Below the pieces are notes generated by a model that searched no databases, was not told the DNA's origin, and saw nothing but the letters and a program-made list of their open reading frames with translations. From Anaerolentibacter hominis (GTDB lineage: Bacteria > Bacillota > Clostridia > Lachnospirales > Lachnospiraceae): a stretch of 64,000 bases of DNA. Below, piece by piece: positions 34,025 through 42,287 of the stretch (within the stretch, counting starts at the first letter, position 1; each line of letters begins with the position of its first letter). Location of the stretch: NCBI RefSeq assembly GCF_032380675.1, contig NZ_JAWDIX010000001.1, positions 1,116,001-1,180,000 of the forward strand. The letters are read 5' to 3'. A program made the translations under genes and the position numbers.

Positions 34025-36380
34025 TTTTCTGGCATTCTTTCTGGGTGCCAGCCTGTTCATAAGCGGAACGTGCCGTGTGCTGGGGATGTTTGCCGGAGGC
34101 ACGGGAAGTTATGTCAAAGACGCTTTTGCGTCAGATTTTCAGGATACGTCCGAGTTTCGGGAAACCGTGACCGGATATCTGGAAGAATTCCTTGGAATGG
34201 CGGTGGAAGGCCCCGTCAGCTGGAGTTCTTATGAAGGGGACTACTACAATTATGGAAGTAATAATTGGTTTGGCAGCAGTGTAACAAATGTGGTAAGCGA
34301 TACCGGAACCGTTGAGGCGCTTTCTGGCCTGGACTGGGACAATATGTCGGAGGAAGAGCGCAGGGAGGTGGAGGAAGAGATCTGGCGTAATAATGCGGGT
34401 GAAGTTACTGCTTATCAGCCGGATTACAAAAAGGCAGCAAAGCGGCTTCACGAGAGCCTGAAGAATGACAAAAATGTCCTCTATATTATTTCCTGGAATG
34501 GGAGTGAGAAGTTTGCCAACGCGGATGATGCGTATTTTGATCTGAAGCAGGGGAAGCTTCCGGACGGGTATAACTTCCTCCTGGAATATGCAGACGGAAA
34601 GGTCTCGATCCAAAAAGACGGGCATGATGTAGATGTCTATGGCGACGGCTACTATGAAGATGGACGGGACTGGTATGTGCCCGGTTACCGGAATTTCCAG
34701 GCGGACGAAAAGACGCAGAAAGCCCATGTAACCATGGCGGTGACCTCTCACCCCATGCCGTACGTGCGGGGAAATTACTCGACTTCCGGCAGTGAATATC
34801 AAAATAATGGGTTGTACTGGGCGTACCAGAGGCTGGCGAACCAGAAGGACCGGTGTGTCAGTGCCGGAATCAGCGCCTTTGCCGGCCTTGTACTTCTGAT
34901 CTTCTCTTTCGTATGGCATGAAGACAAGAAAAGAGGGGACCGCTTCCTGGCCCGGATCACCGGAAAAGTCTGGTTTGAACTGAAAGCGCTGCTTGCGGCG
35001 GCAGGTATTGGAAGTGTGCTTTTGTTCCTGATCTATTTCGTTGTGTACTATTATCGTATGGAGGGAATGATTGCTGTCAGTGAAATAGTCATTGAATGGG
35101 GATGGCGGCTGCAGTACGGAGGTACATTCTTCCTTCTTCTGCTGGTGTGGACGGCTTACCTGTTAATCAATGACGCCAGATATAACGGAAAACCTTGGAA
35201 GAACAGTCTGACCGGGAGAATCGCGGGAAAGATACAGAGTCAGGATATGAGACTGCCTTTCCAGAAAAGAATGAACCGGCGTTTCTTTCGAATGATGGCA
35301 GGTATTCTGTCGCTGACTGCCCTGGTTTTGATTGTTATGACGCTGATCGGATATGAATACTCTTCCTATGGGAGTCACTTTCTTGCATTTCAGCTTATCT
35401 TGTCCATTGTTCTCCTGGGAGGTTTAGCGCTGATCCTGCTGCTGTTCGGAGGCAGGGAGAGAAGAGCGCTTCGGGATATGGGCGATCTGATACAGCAGGT
35501 GGACGCTGTCCGGGCAGGAAATCTGGAGACGAATCTGAACCTGCCGGAGGATTCCGATATGCAGGAAACCGCAGAAGCCTTAAATGATATTCAGCGGGGA
35601 ATGAATGAAGCTCTGAAAGAGCAGATGCAGAGTGAGAGGATGAAGGTGGAACTGATCACCAACGTGTCCCATGACATCAAGACCCCGCTTACCTCTATCA
35701 TCAGCTATGCGGAGCTGCTCAGCGAGGAAGACGGGCTTCCGGACCATGTAAAGGATTACATCAATATCTTAAACAGCAAGTCCCAGAGGCTGAAAACCAT
35801 TGTACAGGATGTATTTGAGGTCAGTAAGGCGGCATCAGGCCAGCTTCCGGTGAAGAGAGAAGAGATCGATCTTGGTAAGCTGCTTCGCCAGACGATGGCG
35901 GATATGCAGGAACAGATTAATACAAGCTCTGTGACGATCAAGTCCCAGGTACCGGAAGAACCGGTGATGATCCTGGCAGACGGGCAGAGATTATACCGTG
36001 TTTTCCAGAACCTGCTGGGAAATGCTCTGAAATATTCGCTGGACGGGTCCCGTGTCTATGTAACACTAAAGGCCAATGGATTTGCCGCGGTGACCAGTGT
36101 ACAGAACACTTCAAAAAGTGAGCTTACGGATGATGTCAATTTTGCAGAGCGGTTTGTGCGGGGAGATGAAAGCCGTACCGACGGCGGAAGCGGACTGGGA
36201 TTATCCATTGCGCAGAGCTTCACGGAGGCCTGCGGCGGAAGCTTTAAGATAGAGACGATTGCCGATCTCTTTGTGGTGACGGTTGGATTTGAACAGATTG
36301 GGCCAAAGGAAACGGAACAGGAAGTAAGAAATGTAAAAAAGATCTGTCTGCCTCAGAGCGCAGAGACAGATCCGGAATAG
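33987..36380 (+). CDS. Large membrane sensor histidine kinase
   Basis: This 797-aa kinase has an N-terminal membrane helix (about 9-30) and an extracytoplasmic domain of about 260 residues rich in Y, N and D. Five more hydrophobic segments lie between about 295 and 485. A HAMP-like linker follows, then the phosphoacceptor segment NVSHDIKTPLTSIISYAEL and a HATPase domain with the N-box NLLGNALKYS and GGSGLGLSIAQ. The start is TTG at 33987 inside the regulator gene. A multi-helix module between sensor loop and kinase core is unusual and could sense a membrane partner such as the permease at 31706. It pairs with the regulator at 33314. Confidence 0.83.
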   Translation: MATKSKKWKAAVSFLAFFLGASLFISGTCRVLGMFAGGTGSYVKDAFASDFQDTSEFRETVTGYLEEFLGMAVEGPVSWSSYEGDYYNYGSNNWFGSSVTNVVSDTGTVEALSGLDWDNMSEEERREVEEEIWRNNAGEVTAYQPDYKKAAKRLHESLKNDKNVLYIISWNGSEKFANADDAYFDLKQGKLPDGYNFLLEYADGKVSIQKDGHDVDVYGDGYYEDGRDWYVPGYRNFQADEKTQKAHVTMAVTSHPMPYVRGNYSTSGSEYQNNGLYWAYQRLANQKDRCVSAGISAFAGLVLLIFSFVWHEDKKRGDRFLARITGKVWFELKALLAAAGIGSVLLFLIYFVVYYYRMEGMIAVSEIVIEWGWRLQYGGTFFLLLLVWTAYLLINDARYNGKPWKNSLTGRIAGKIQSQDMRLPFQKRMNRRFFRMMAGILSLTALVLIVMTLIGYEYSSYGSHFLAFQLILSIVLLGGLALILLLFGGRERRALRDMGDLIQQVDAVRAGNLETNLNLPEDSDMQETAEALNDIQRGMNEALKEQMQSERMKVELITNVSHDIKTPLTSIISYAELLSEEDGLPDHVKDYINILNSKSQRLKTIVQDVFEVSKAASGQLPVKREEIDLGKLLRQTMADMQEQINTSSVTIKSQVPEEPVMILADGQRLYRVFQNLLGNALKYSLDGSRVYVTLKANGFAAVTSVQNTSKSELTDDVNFAERFVRGDESRTDGGSGLGLSIAQSFTEACGGSFKIETIADLFVVTVGFEQIGPKETEQEVRNVKKICLPQSAETDPE

Positions 36381-36391
36381 TAAATAGAACT

Positions 36392-36426
36392 AGAGCACGT
36401 GCCTGAATGGCGGCACGTGCTCTTTC
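36392..36426 (+). terminator. Intrinsic terminator after the sensor kinase gene
   Basis: AGAGCACGTGCC (36392-36403) pairs perfectly with GGCACGTGCTCT (36412-36423), followed by TTCTTAC. Repeat copy 1 begins directly afterwards. Confidence 0.8.
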
Positions 36427-36428
36427 TT

Positions 36429-36465
36429 ACATTAAGACGGTTCGCGAAGCATGCCGCCGTTTGCT
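36429..36465. repeat. Terminator-associated interspersed repeat, copy 1
   Basis: This copy contains TTAAGACGGTTCGCGAAGC and ATGCCGCCGTTTG. It shares with three other copies an ACAATAAG-like left end, a central CGCGAA and a CGTTTG right end. It follows the kinase terminator and ends 14 bases beyond the 3' end of thrS. Confidence 0.7.
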
Positions 36466-36479
36466 GTTTATACAAGTAT

Positions 36480-38381
36480 CTATTTCTTCTCCTGTATCTC
36501 TGTCAGGATCATATCCGCAAAGGCTTCCGGTGTCATAACAACTGTCTCGCCGGTATCTCTGCTGCGGACTGAGATGGTCTGATCCTCTGCCTCCCTTGCC
36601 CCGGCAACCAGCATGTAAGGGATTTTTTCTAACTGGGCTTCCCTTATTTTATAGCCGATTTTTTCCGGACGGTCATCCAGCTCACACCGGATATTCTTTT
36701 CTTTCAGCAGGCGGCAGACCTTTTGGGCATAATCAGCTGTTTTATCGGATATCGGCAGCAGCTTGACCTGAACAGGAGCGAGCCATACCGGAAATTTGCC
36801 GGCATAGTGCTCGATCAGGATACCGATAAAGCGCTCAATCGAACCGAAGACGACGCGGTGGATCATAATAGGCCGGTGCTTTTCCCCGTCCGCGCCGGTA
36901 TATTCTGCCTCAAACCGCAGAGGAAGCTGGAAGTCCAGCTGGATGGTACCGCACTGCCAGGTCCTGCCGATCGAGTCTTCCAGATGGAAATCAATCTTGG
37001 GACCATAGAAAGCGCCGTCACCTTCATTTACCACATAGTCAAGGCCCATTTCCTTCAGAGCCTTTGCCAGACCGTTTGTGGCGACCTCCCAGTCCTCGTC
37101 ACTTCCGATGGAATTTTCCGGGCGGGTAGAAAGCTCTACATGATATTGAAAGCCAAACAGGCTGTATACTTCATCTATCAGACGGACCACACCTTTGATT
37201 TCTTCCGTGATCTGTTCCTTGGTCATAAAGATGTGTGCATCATCCTGGGTAAAGCAGCGGACCCGCATCAGGCCGTGGAGCGCCCCTGATTTTTCATGGC
37301 GGTGTACCAGCCCCAGCTCTCCCATGCGGATGGGAAGATCCCTGTAAGAATGAGGGGTCATTTTATAGACCAGCATACCGCCGGGGCAGTTCATTGGCTT
37401 AACTGCAAAATCGGTATCGTCAATTACGGTGGTGTACATATTTTCTTTATAGTGATCCCAGTGGCCGGACGTTTCCCAGAGGGAGCGGTTTAACATCATG
37501 GGGGTGGATATCTCCACATAGCCCTCTCTGGTATGAATCTGCCGCCAGTAATCAATCAGTGTATTTTTCAGCACCATCCCTTTTGGGAGAAAGAAGGGAA
37601 ATCCGGGGCCTTCCTCCATCAGAGCGAAGAGCCCCAGCTCTTTGCCCAGTTTCCGGTGATCCCGTTTTTTGGCCTCCTCCATTCTGGCAAGATATTCTTC
37701 CAGCTCGGATGCCTTGGGGAATGCAGTTCCATAAATCCGGGTCAGCATTTTATTCTTTTCATCCCCGCGCCAGTACGCGCCGGCAATCGAGGTGAGCTTA
37801 AAGGCCTTTACCGGCTTGGTGCTCATGAGATGGGGACCGGCGCACAGGTCGGTGAATTCCCCCTGGCGGTAAAAGCTGATGACCGCATCCTCCGGCAGAT
37901 CCTCAATGAGTTCTACCTTATAGGGCTCCCCCTGTTCCTTCATCAACTGTATGGCTTCGGTCCGGGGAAGCGTAAAGCGTTCCAGCGCCAGATTTTCTTT
38001 CACAATGCGGTTCATCTCGGCTTCCAGGGCAGAGAGATCTTCCGGTATGAAGGGCTGCGGCCGGTCAAAATCATAATAGAAACCTTCGGCAATGGATGGG
38101 CCGATGGCCAGCTTGGTATCCGGGTACAGCCGTTTTACAGCCTGGGCCAGTATATGGGAGGCGGTATGCCGCAGGGCAGCCAGACCCTCTTCATCCTCCC
38201 AGGTTAACAGTGCGAGATCCACATCTTTGTCAATGGTTGTGCGCAGATCCATCACCTCACCGTCCACTCTGGCGGCACAGGTTTTCTCAGCCAGAGAACG
38301 GCCGAGGCCCTGTGCTATTTCCAGTACGGTAAGAGGCTGATCGAAATGTTTTACCTCGCCATTTTTCAATGTTACATTCAT
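36480..38381 (-). CDS. thrS: Threonyl-tRNA synthetase
   Basis: This 633-aa class II synthetase charges tRNA-Thr. It has an N-terminal TGS domain (1-62), the editing/second additional domain with HTASHILAQAVKRLYP and the zinc-site-like DLCAGPH. The catalytic core has MNCPGGMLVY, RMGELGLVHRHE, the motif 2 loop VRCFTQDDAHIF and motif 3 near HRVVFGSIERFIGIL. The C-terminal anticodon-binding domain follows (about 535-633). Length and motifs are complete. It is preceded on the minus strand by a T-box leader whose specifier reads ACC, a threonine codon. ATG at 38381 follows GAAAGGAAATGATAAC. Confidence 0.97.
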   Translation of the reverse strand: MNVTLKNGEVKHFDQPLTVLEIAQGLGRSLAEKTCAARVDGEVMDLRTTIDKDVDLALLTWEDEEGLAALRHTASHILAQAVKRLYPDTKLAIGPSIAEGFYYDFDRPQPFIPEDLSALEAEMNRIVKENLALERFTLPRTEAIQLMKEQGEPYKVELIEDLPEDAVISFYRQGEFTDLCAGPHLMSTKPVKAFKLTSIAGAYWRGDEKNKMLTRIYGTAFPKASELEEYLARMEEAKKRDHRKLGKELGLFALMEEGPGFPFFLPKGMVLKNTLIDYWRQIHTREGYVEISTPMMLNRSLWETSGHWDHYKENMYTTVIDDTDFAVKPMNCPGGMLVYKMTPHSYRDLPIRMGELGLVHRHEKSGALHGLMRVRCFTQDDAHIFMTKEQITEEIKGVVRLIDEVYSLFGFQYHVELSTRPENSIGSDEDWEVATNGLAKALKEMGLDYVVNEGDGAFYGPKIDFHLEDSIGRTWQCGTIQLDFQLPLRFEAEYTGADGEKHRPIMIHRVVFGSIERFIGILIEHYAGKFPVWLAPVQVKLLPISDKTADYAQKVCRLLKEKNIRCELDDRPEKIGYKIREAQLEKIPYMLVAGAREAEDQTISVRSRDTGETVVMTPEAFADMILTEIQEKK

Positions 38382-38443
38382 GTTATCATTTCCTTTCTTT
38401 TGGGCAGAACGGCTGGCCGTGCAGGGAACGGCGGCTTTTTATT

Positions 38444-38480
38444 ACAATAAGGCGGTTCGCGAAGCGTGCCACCGTTTGTT
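38444..38480. repeat. Terminator-associated interspersed repeat, copy 2 (inside the thrS leader)
   Basis: This copy contains ACAATAAGGCGGTTCGCGAA and GCGTGCCACCGTTTG. It sits between the T-box terminator (38516-38561) and the thrS start codon, so it is transcribed as part of the thrS 5' leader. On the plus strand it is preceded by a small GC-rich hairpin with TTTTT. Confidence 0.7.
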
Positions 38481-38515
38481 ACTCAGGTAAGTTTAGAAAA
38501 CTTTTTAAAATAGAA

Positions 38516-38771
38516 TAAAAAAGCACCCTCAGAGTAACGATTTTACGTTCTCCAAGGGTGCATATCCATGCACGGTTCCACCTTGATTTTTCACTTCGGG
38601 CTCCAGCAAACCCTATTCCTTAACGCGGACAACGGCGGTATTTCAATACCGCAGCTTGAGAGTGGTGTTCACCAAAGCGGAAAGGAAAGAAACTTCCAGC
38701 ACATTCTGTTTCTTCTCTCTGGTCTTCCCGGTCTGAGGTTACTGTCTCTGTCACAGCTTTTTTATTTGATG
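38516..38771 (-). promoter_or_regulatory. T-box riboswitch of thrS
   Basis: On the minus strand the leader contains the conserved T-box AAGGTGGAACCGTG (TGGAACC core at 38574-38580), which binds the tRNA acceptor end. A terminator hairpin follows, made from GCACCCTT and AGGGTGC (38523-38561) and a T run. Upstream, GAACACCAC offers an ACC specifier codon at 38664-38666 for threonine, and AGAGAG matches the stem I bulge motif. Uncharged tRNA-Thr would favour the antiterminator and thrS expression. Confidence 0.9.
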
Positions 38772-38777
38772 ATACAT

Positions 38778-38806
38778 ACCATACACTTATTTTCATTGAT
38801 TGTCAA
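38778..38806 (-). promoter_or_regulatory. Promoter of the thrS T-box leader
   Basis: On the minus strand TTGACA (38801-38806), a 17-base spacer and TATGGT (38778-38783) place the transcript start near 38771, about 390 bases before the thrS start codon. Confidence 0.7.
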
Positions 38807-39070
38807 ATGTCTGATGGGATGAAGATTTTGGAAATAGAGAGTGTAACGGCTGTATCTTTCCTGCTGCCCGGTTACAGCAGGAACGTAGCAAAGATTTATC
38901 TGCTGTGTTATGATAAATAAAAGTGACTGGGAACGGATGGCGGGTGACAGAGTATGATAAGAGAGACAGCATTGCTCAATTTCAGAGATCGTAATAAATA
39001 TTTAAAACGGGTTATATTAATAGGGCAGGAAAAATTGCGGCTCGCAGCAAGTACGCCGAGGCATACTTGA
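38807..39070. other. Intergenic stretch without a supported gene
   Basis: This stretch lies between the thrS promoter and the next possible gene. It holds a small hairpin-prone stretch (CCTGCTG and CAGCAGG near 38860-38883) and fragmentary short frames, for example from ATG 38954 to a stop near 39070, that match no family I know. It could be decayed coding sequence. Confidence 0.4.
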
Positions 39071-39244
39071 ATGAAGTGGGGAAAAGATGCCGGATACTGG
39101 GAGCGGATGTGTGCGGAGAGTATGCGGCAGGATATCAAAATAGACGGGGAGGCATATCCCATATCCCATATTAAAAAACAGCCGGATGAATCGTATACTT
39201 CCGGAGCTGTTGCGCGGTTAACTGCGGGAAAGGAATACTTATGA
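39071..39244 (+). CDS. Possible 57-aa protein coupled to the P-loop gene
   Basis: ATG at 39071 opens a 57-codon frame beginning MKWGKDAGYWERMCAESM and ending in a TGA that overlaps the next ATG (39241) by three bases. That stop-start overlap is typical of real operons. Against it, no good ribosome site precedes the ATG, no family is recognised, and the upstream bases read like broken coding sequence in another frame. It may be a real small gene or the tail of a decayed one. Confidence 0.35.
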   Translation: MKWGKDAGYWERMCAESMRQDIKIDGEAYPISHIKKQPDESYTSGAVARLTAGKEYL

Positions 39245-39828
39245 AAGAATTGATACTGGTAACTTCGCCGCCGGCATCCGGCAAGACCTACATTTCCAAA
39301 CAGATTTCCAGAAATTTAAATCATGTTGTTTATCTGGATAAGGACAGCCTGATTGTGCTCTCCAAGCAAATATTTGCCGTGGCGGGGGAGCCATATGACA
39401 GAAGTTCCGATTTCTTTGAAAAAAATATCCGGAACTATGAGTATGACGCGATTCTGGAAATCGGTATGGAGGCACTGGAGTATGATGATATTGTGCTGAT
39501 TAATGCGCCGTTCAGCCGGGAAATACGAAATAAAGCCTATATTGACGGGCTGCGGCAGAAGCTGGCCGAAAGAAACGCCAAGCTGGTGATTATCTGGATT
39601 ATAACCAGTGTTGAAGTTTGCCGCCAGCGGATGATTGCAAGGAATTCCGACCGGGATAAATGGAAGCTGGAAAACTGGGACGAATATATTAAGGGTGTTA
39701 ATTTCAGTATTCCTGAAGAGCTGGATGATCCGGAATGTCGGGATGACCTGCTGCTTTTTTATAACTCTACGGAGGAAGAATATCAGGAATCCATGAAACG
39801 TGTGCTGAGTATCTTGGAGTCCGAGTGA
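39241..39828 (+). CDS. P-loop kinase/ATPase-like protein
   Basis: This 195-aa protein starts MKELILVTSPPASGKTYISK, with a Walker A loop (SPPASGKT, 9-16) of the small-molecule kinase type. Later features are LINAPFSREIRNKAYI, a VIIWIITSVEVCRQRMIARN strand-helix with an arginine-containing lid, and a C-terminal helix. The size and fold resemble shikimate/gluconate kinase-like and AAA_33-type phosphotransferases, whose substrates range from nucleosides to antibiotics, so no substrate is assigned. It is alone apart from the doubtful small frame upstream. Confidence 0.72.
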   Translation: MKELILVTSPPASGKTYISKQISRNLNHVVYLDKDSLIVLSKQIFAVAGEPYDRSSDFFEKNIRNYEYDAILEIGMEALEYDDIVLINAPFSREIRNKAYIDGLRQKLAERNAKLVIIWIITSVEVCRQRMIARNSDRDKWKLENWDEYIKGVNFSIPEELDDPECRDDLLLFYNSTEEEYQESMKRVLSILESE

Positions 39829-39871
39829 CAAAAACGTATAAATTCTTTGTATCTGAATAGCTTTCTTTTTT

Positions 39872-39894
39872 GGGCGGCCGCCTTTGGGCCGCCC
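39872..39894. terminator. GC-rich hairpin between the P-loop gene and the TetR remnant
   Basis: GGGCGGCC (39872-39879) pairs with GGCCGCCC (39887-39894) around a seven-base loop. The downstream ATTGTT is weakly T-rich, so it may act as a terminator for the P-loop gene. Confidence 0.5.
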
Positions 39895-40261
39895 ATTGTT
39901 ATACATCGCTGATATTCAAGGACAGTCCCCGATGAAAAGCATCGGGCTGCAGTATATCCGATTTGGAGCAAAAGAAAAGCAGCTATTTCGGTTTCTGTTT
40001 CAAACGAATGAATTTTCGGGAAAAAGTGTTTCAGACTTGACAAGTGCCGAAGAAGCCGAATCCATTTTTACTGTCATAGCAAAGACAAGAAATATTCCCC
40101 TGGATCAAGCGCGGATTATGTTCAAATCCTTATTTTTGTTTGCTCATGGATATGCCAGTATGTTCGCAAATAACGATATGGAATACGATGAAGAAACCAT
40201 TTTATCGGATTTGGATTTGATATTTGAAGGTACGCTATATGCGCTAAAAGGAGGAATGTAG
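39884..40261 (+). pseudogene. TetR-family regulator remnant lacking its DNA-binding domain
   Basis: The frame encodes only the C-terminal ligand-binding part of a TetR/AcrR-type regulator: SPMKSIGLQYIRFGAKEKQL, LFQTNEFSGKSVSDLTSAEE, ARIMFKSLFLFAHGYASMFA and a final ALKGGM. The N-terminal helix-turn-helix, about 45-60 residues in the family, is absent. The frame instead begins inside the terminator hairpin of the previous gene. No convincing ribosome site exists. It is therefore the 3' half of a truncated gene, and it sits directly before a broken membrane-protein gene with which such regulators usually pair. Confidence 0.7.
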
Positions 40262-40262
40262 A

Positions 40263-40542
40263 GTGTATCGTTTATATAAGAAAAATGTTTTGAACTTTTC
40301 TCTGGTGTGGATGATTGCCTATGTTGTTTTGCTTAGTTTTGCTGAAAACCTTTCAGCTTCGCTTGGCTTAAAAAAGATAATCACCGCCCCGGTGTGTATC
40401 GTCTTTGTTTTGCTTATTTTCACTATCTGTCTTTGCTGTTCAAAGCACCCAAAGGACCAGTATCATCATCTCCATTCTGTTATGTGTTATTTCTCTCGGA
40501 TATGCATTATGGATATGGAAAAAGGCTGAAAAATCTGAATAG
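40263..40542 (+). pseudogene. Broken membrane-protein gene (CPBP-like N-terminus joined to an unrelated membrane tail)
   Basis: From 40263 (GTG) the protein MYRLYKKNVLNFSLVWMIAY resembles the N-terminus of clostridial CPBP-type membrane proteins, with two hydrophobic segments. Similarity ends near 40440. The bases from about 40446 read, in a different frame, as a membrane helix with a charged end (VISLGYALWIWKKAEKSE) and stop at 40540-40542. The original frame runs to 40529 without meaning. Two gene ends appear fused out of frame by deletion. Together with the TetR remnant this marks a decayed locus. Confidence 0.55.
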
Positions 40543-40705
40543 AAGAATACTCCAAAAGCTGTGCTTAAGGGTTAAACCAGGTAACATCCTTGTTGTTTGC
40601 TGCAATAAGTCTTTCAGGGCGTTAGTTGACAGGCAGGATCAGTTGGATTATTATAAAGTAAGGTTAACATTACATGCCGATAAAGTAGTTTTGAGAGGAC
40701 TGGAG

Positions 40706-40969
40706 ATGAAAAACAGAATTCGGGAATTAAGGGAAGCGGTGGGTATGACCCAGTCCCGGCTCGGCGAGCTGGTCGGTGCTTCGAGGCAGGCAATCTGTGC
40801 CATTGAAACCGAAAAGTTTGAGCCGTCCATCTGGCTTGCCTATGATATAGCGCGGGCATTTGGATGCAGCATTGAGGAAGTGTTTCAATTTGAAGAGAGC
40901 CGGAGAAAATCACGGGCAGAATGCAGCAGGGGGGATGCAGGCGATGGCGGTACGAAAAATAAGATGTAA
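40706..40969 (+). CDS. XRE-family helix-turn-helix regulator
   Basis: This 87-aa protein starts MKNRIRELREAVGMTQSRLG and contains a single Cro/CI-type helix-turn-helix (about 1-62; QSRLGELVGASRQAICAIE) followed by a basic tail. It resembles small YozG/YgzD-like regulators found near membrane-protein genes. ATG at 40706 is chosen because GAGAGGACTGGAG precedes it. Its last 26 bases overlap the deformylase gene. The neighbouring membrane gene is broken, so its original target may be lost. Confidence 0.82.
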   Translation: MKNRIRELREAVGMTQSRLGELVGASRQAICAIETEKFEPSIWLAYDIARAFGCSIEEVFQFEESRRKSRAECSRGDAGDGGTKNKM

Positions 40970-41399
40970 TGATGATGAGATTTTGAGGAAGCCGTGTAAA
41001 GAAGTACGGGAGGTAAACGACCATATATGCATGCTTTTGGCTGATATGGAAGATACCCTTCACGCCACGGAAAACGGAGCCGCAATTGCGGCCTGCCAGG
41101 TGGGGATTTTGAAAAGACTGGTTGTAATTGACATGGGGGAAGGCGTTATACGGCTGATAAATCCCAGGATCGTCGGTACAGAAGGCACCCAGGAATGTGT
41201 GGAGGGATGTCTCAGCTTTCCGGGGAAGTTCGGCAGAACGGTCCGTCCGGAGCGGGTGACGGTACAGGCGCTGAATGAACAGGGAGAGGAAATACTGATG
41301 ACTGGAGAAGGGGCTATGGCCAAATGCTTCTGTCATGAGATTGATCACCTGGACGGGATCGTATTTACCGATAAAGTCATTGAATGGCTGGAGCTGTAA
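40944..41399 (+). CDS. def: Peptide deformylase
   Basis: This 151-aa metalloenzyme removes the formyl group from nascent proteins. Motif 2 EGCLS (87-91) supplies the metal cysteine and motif 3 HEIDH (131-135) the two histidines and catalytic glutamate. Motif 1 is divergent, NGAAIAACQ (44-52) instead of the common G-x-G-L-A-A-x-Q. It resembles clostridial second-copy deformylases. ATG at 40944 with GGGGGATGCAGGCG upstream is used rather than the longer opening at 40860. It overlaps the XRE gene. Metal and catalytic residues are intact. Confidence 0.9.
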   Translation: MAVRKIRCNDDEILRKPCKEVREVNDHICMLLADMEDTLHATENGAAIAACQVGILKRLVVIDMGEGVIRLINPRIVGTEGTQECVEGCLSFPGKFGRTVRPERVTVQALNEQGEEILMTGEGAMAKCFCHEIDHLDGIVFTDKVIEWLEL

Positions 41400-41540
41400 C
41401 CCATTTCTATGCGTTTCTTTCTCAGAAACAACAGTTGAAACCAGGGAAGGTTTCAAGTATACTCCAGTTGTAGGCAGCCAATGGTTTTGCGGGCTGTGTC
41501 CTGCTGTACAAAAGAATTTGCGGAAAGAAGAGGATAGATA

Positions 41541-42287
41541 ATGCTTCAGGTTGAACATCTGTTTTATGAGGTTATAGAGGAAGGACGGAAACGGACAATC
41601 GTAAATGATGTCAGTTTTCAGGTACAGGACGGGGAAATGCTGGTGGTTACCGGACCAAACGGCGGCGGAAAAACCACGATCGGCAGGCTGCTGATCGGCA
41701 TTGAAAAGGCGTCTTCCGGCCGAATCCATATGGACGGCGCCGACCTGACCGATTTGGATATCGAGGATAGAGCCAAAGCCGGAATAGGCTTTGCTTTCCA
41801 GCAGCCTCCCCGTTTTAAGGGGATGACGGTGGAGCGCCTGCTTGCACTGGCGGCCGGAAGAGAGCTGCCGGAGGAGGAATGCTGTCATCTGCTCAGCGGC
41901 GTGGGACTGTGCGCCCGGGAGTATTTAAAGAGAGAAGTGGACGCCACACTTTCCGGCGGGGAGATGAAACGGATCGAGATTGCGACAGTGCTGGCAAAGC
42001 CGCATAAGATCTGTATCTTCGATGAGCCGGAGGCTGGGATTGATCTGTGGAGCTTTTCTATGCTGATAAAGCAGTTTGAACAGATTCACCGGGAGAAGCA
42101 GGAAAGCCTGATCCTGATTTCCCATCAGGAAAGGATTATCCGTATGGCGGACCGTATCATGGTAGTGCAGGACGGACGGATCAGGGAGCTGGGGACGCAG
42201 CAGGAGATTGCTCCGGTCCTGTTCGGCGCCGAGGGAGAATATCAGGAGGAATTTGCCTGCATGAGCGGGAATGGAGGTTTCATATGA
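41541..42287 (+). CDS. sufC: Fe-S cluster assembly ATPase SufC
   Basis: This 248-aa ABC ATPase has Walker A GPNGGGKT (38-45), the SufC-type Q-loop GFAFQQPPRFKGMTV, signature LSGGEMKR and Walker B ICIFDEPEAGIDLWSF, a Suf-specific sequence. It powers the scaffold made by the next gene, whose start overlaps its stop by four bases. The pair has no SufS, SufU or second SufD gene nearby, matching minimal two-gene Suf/Sms systems of anaerobes. The start follows GAAAGAAGAGGATAGATA. Confidence 0.92.
   Translation: MLQVEHLFYEVIEEGRKRTIVNDVSFQVQDGEMLVVTGPNGGGKTTIGRLLIGIEKASSGRIHMDGADLTDLDIEDRAKAGIGFAFQQPPRFKGMTVERLLALAAGRELPEEECCHLLSGVGLCAREYLKREVDATLSGGEMKRIEIATVLAKPHKICIFDEPEAGIDLWSFSMLIKQFEQIHREKQESLILISHQERIIRMADRIMVVQDGRIRELGTQQEIAPVLFGAEGEYQEEFACMSGNGGFI

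Noticed and set aside
41335..41541. 68-codon frame ending at the sufC start
   Set aside because: Its first third is the deformylase gene in another frame and the rest lacks a start or ribosome site. A short Cys-containing tail before sufC was considered but cannot be supported.
40614..41888. Long minus-strand open frame of 424 codons
   Set aside because: It lies opposite the XRE, deformylase and sufC genes, has no recognisable protein pattern and is explained as an antisense shadow of codon bias.
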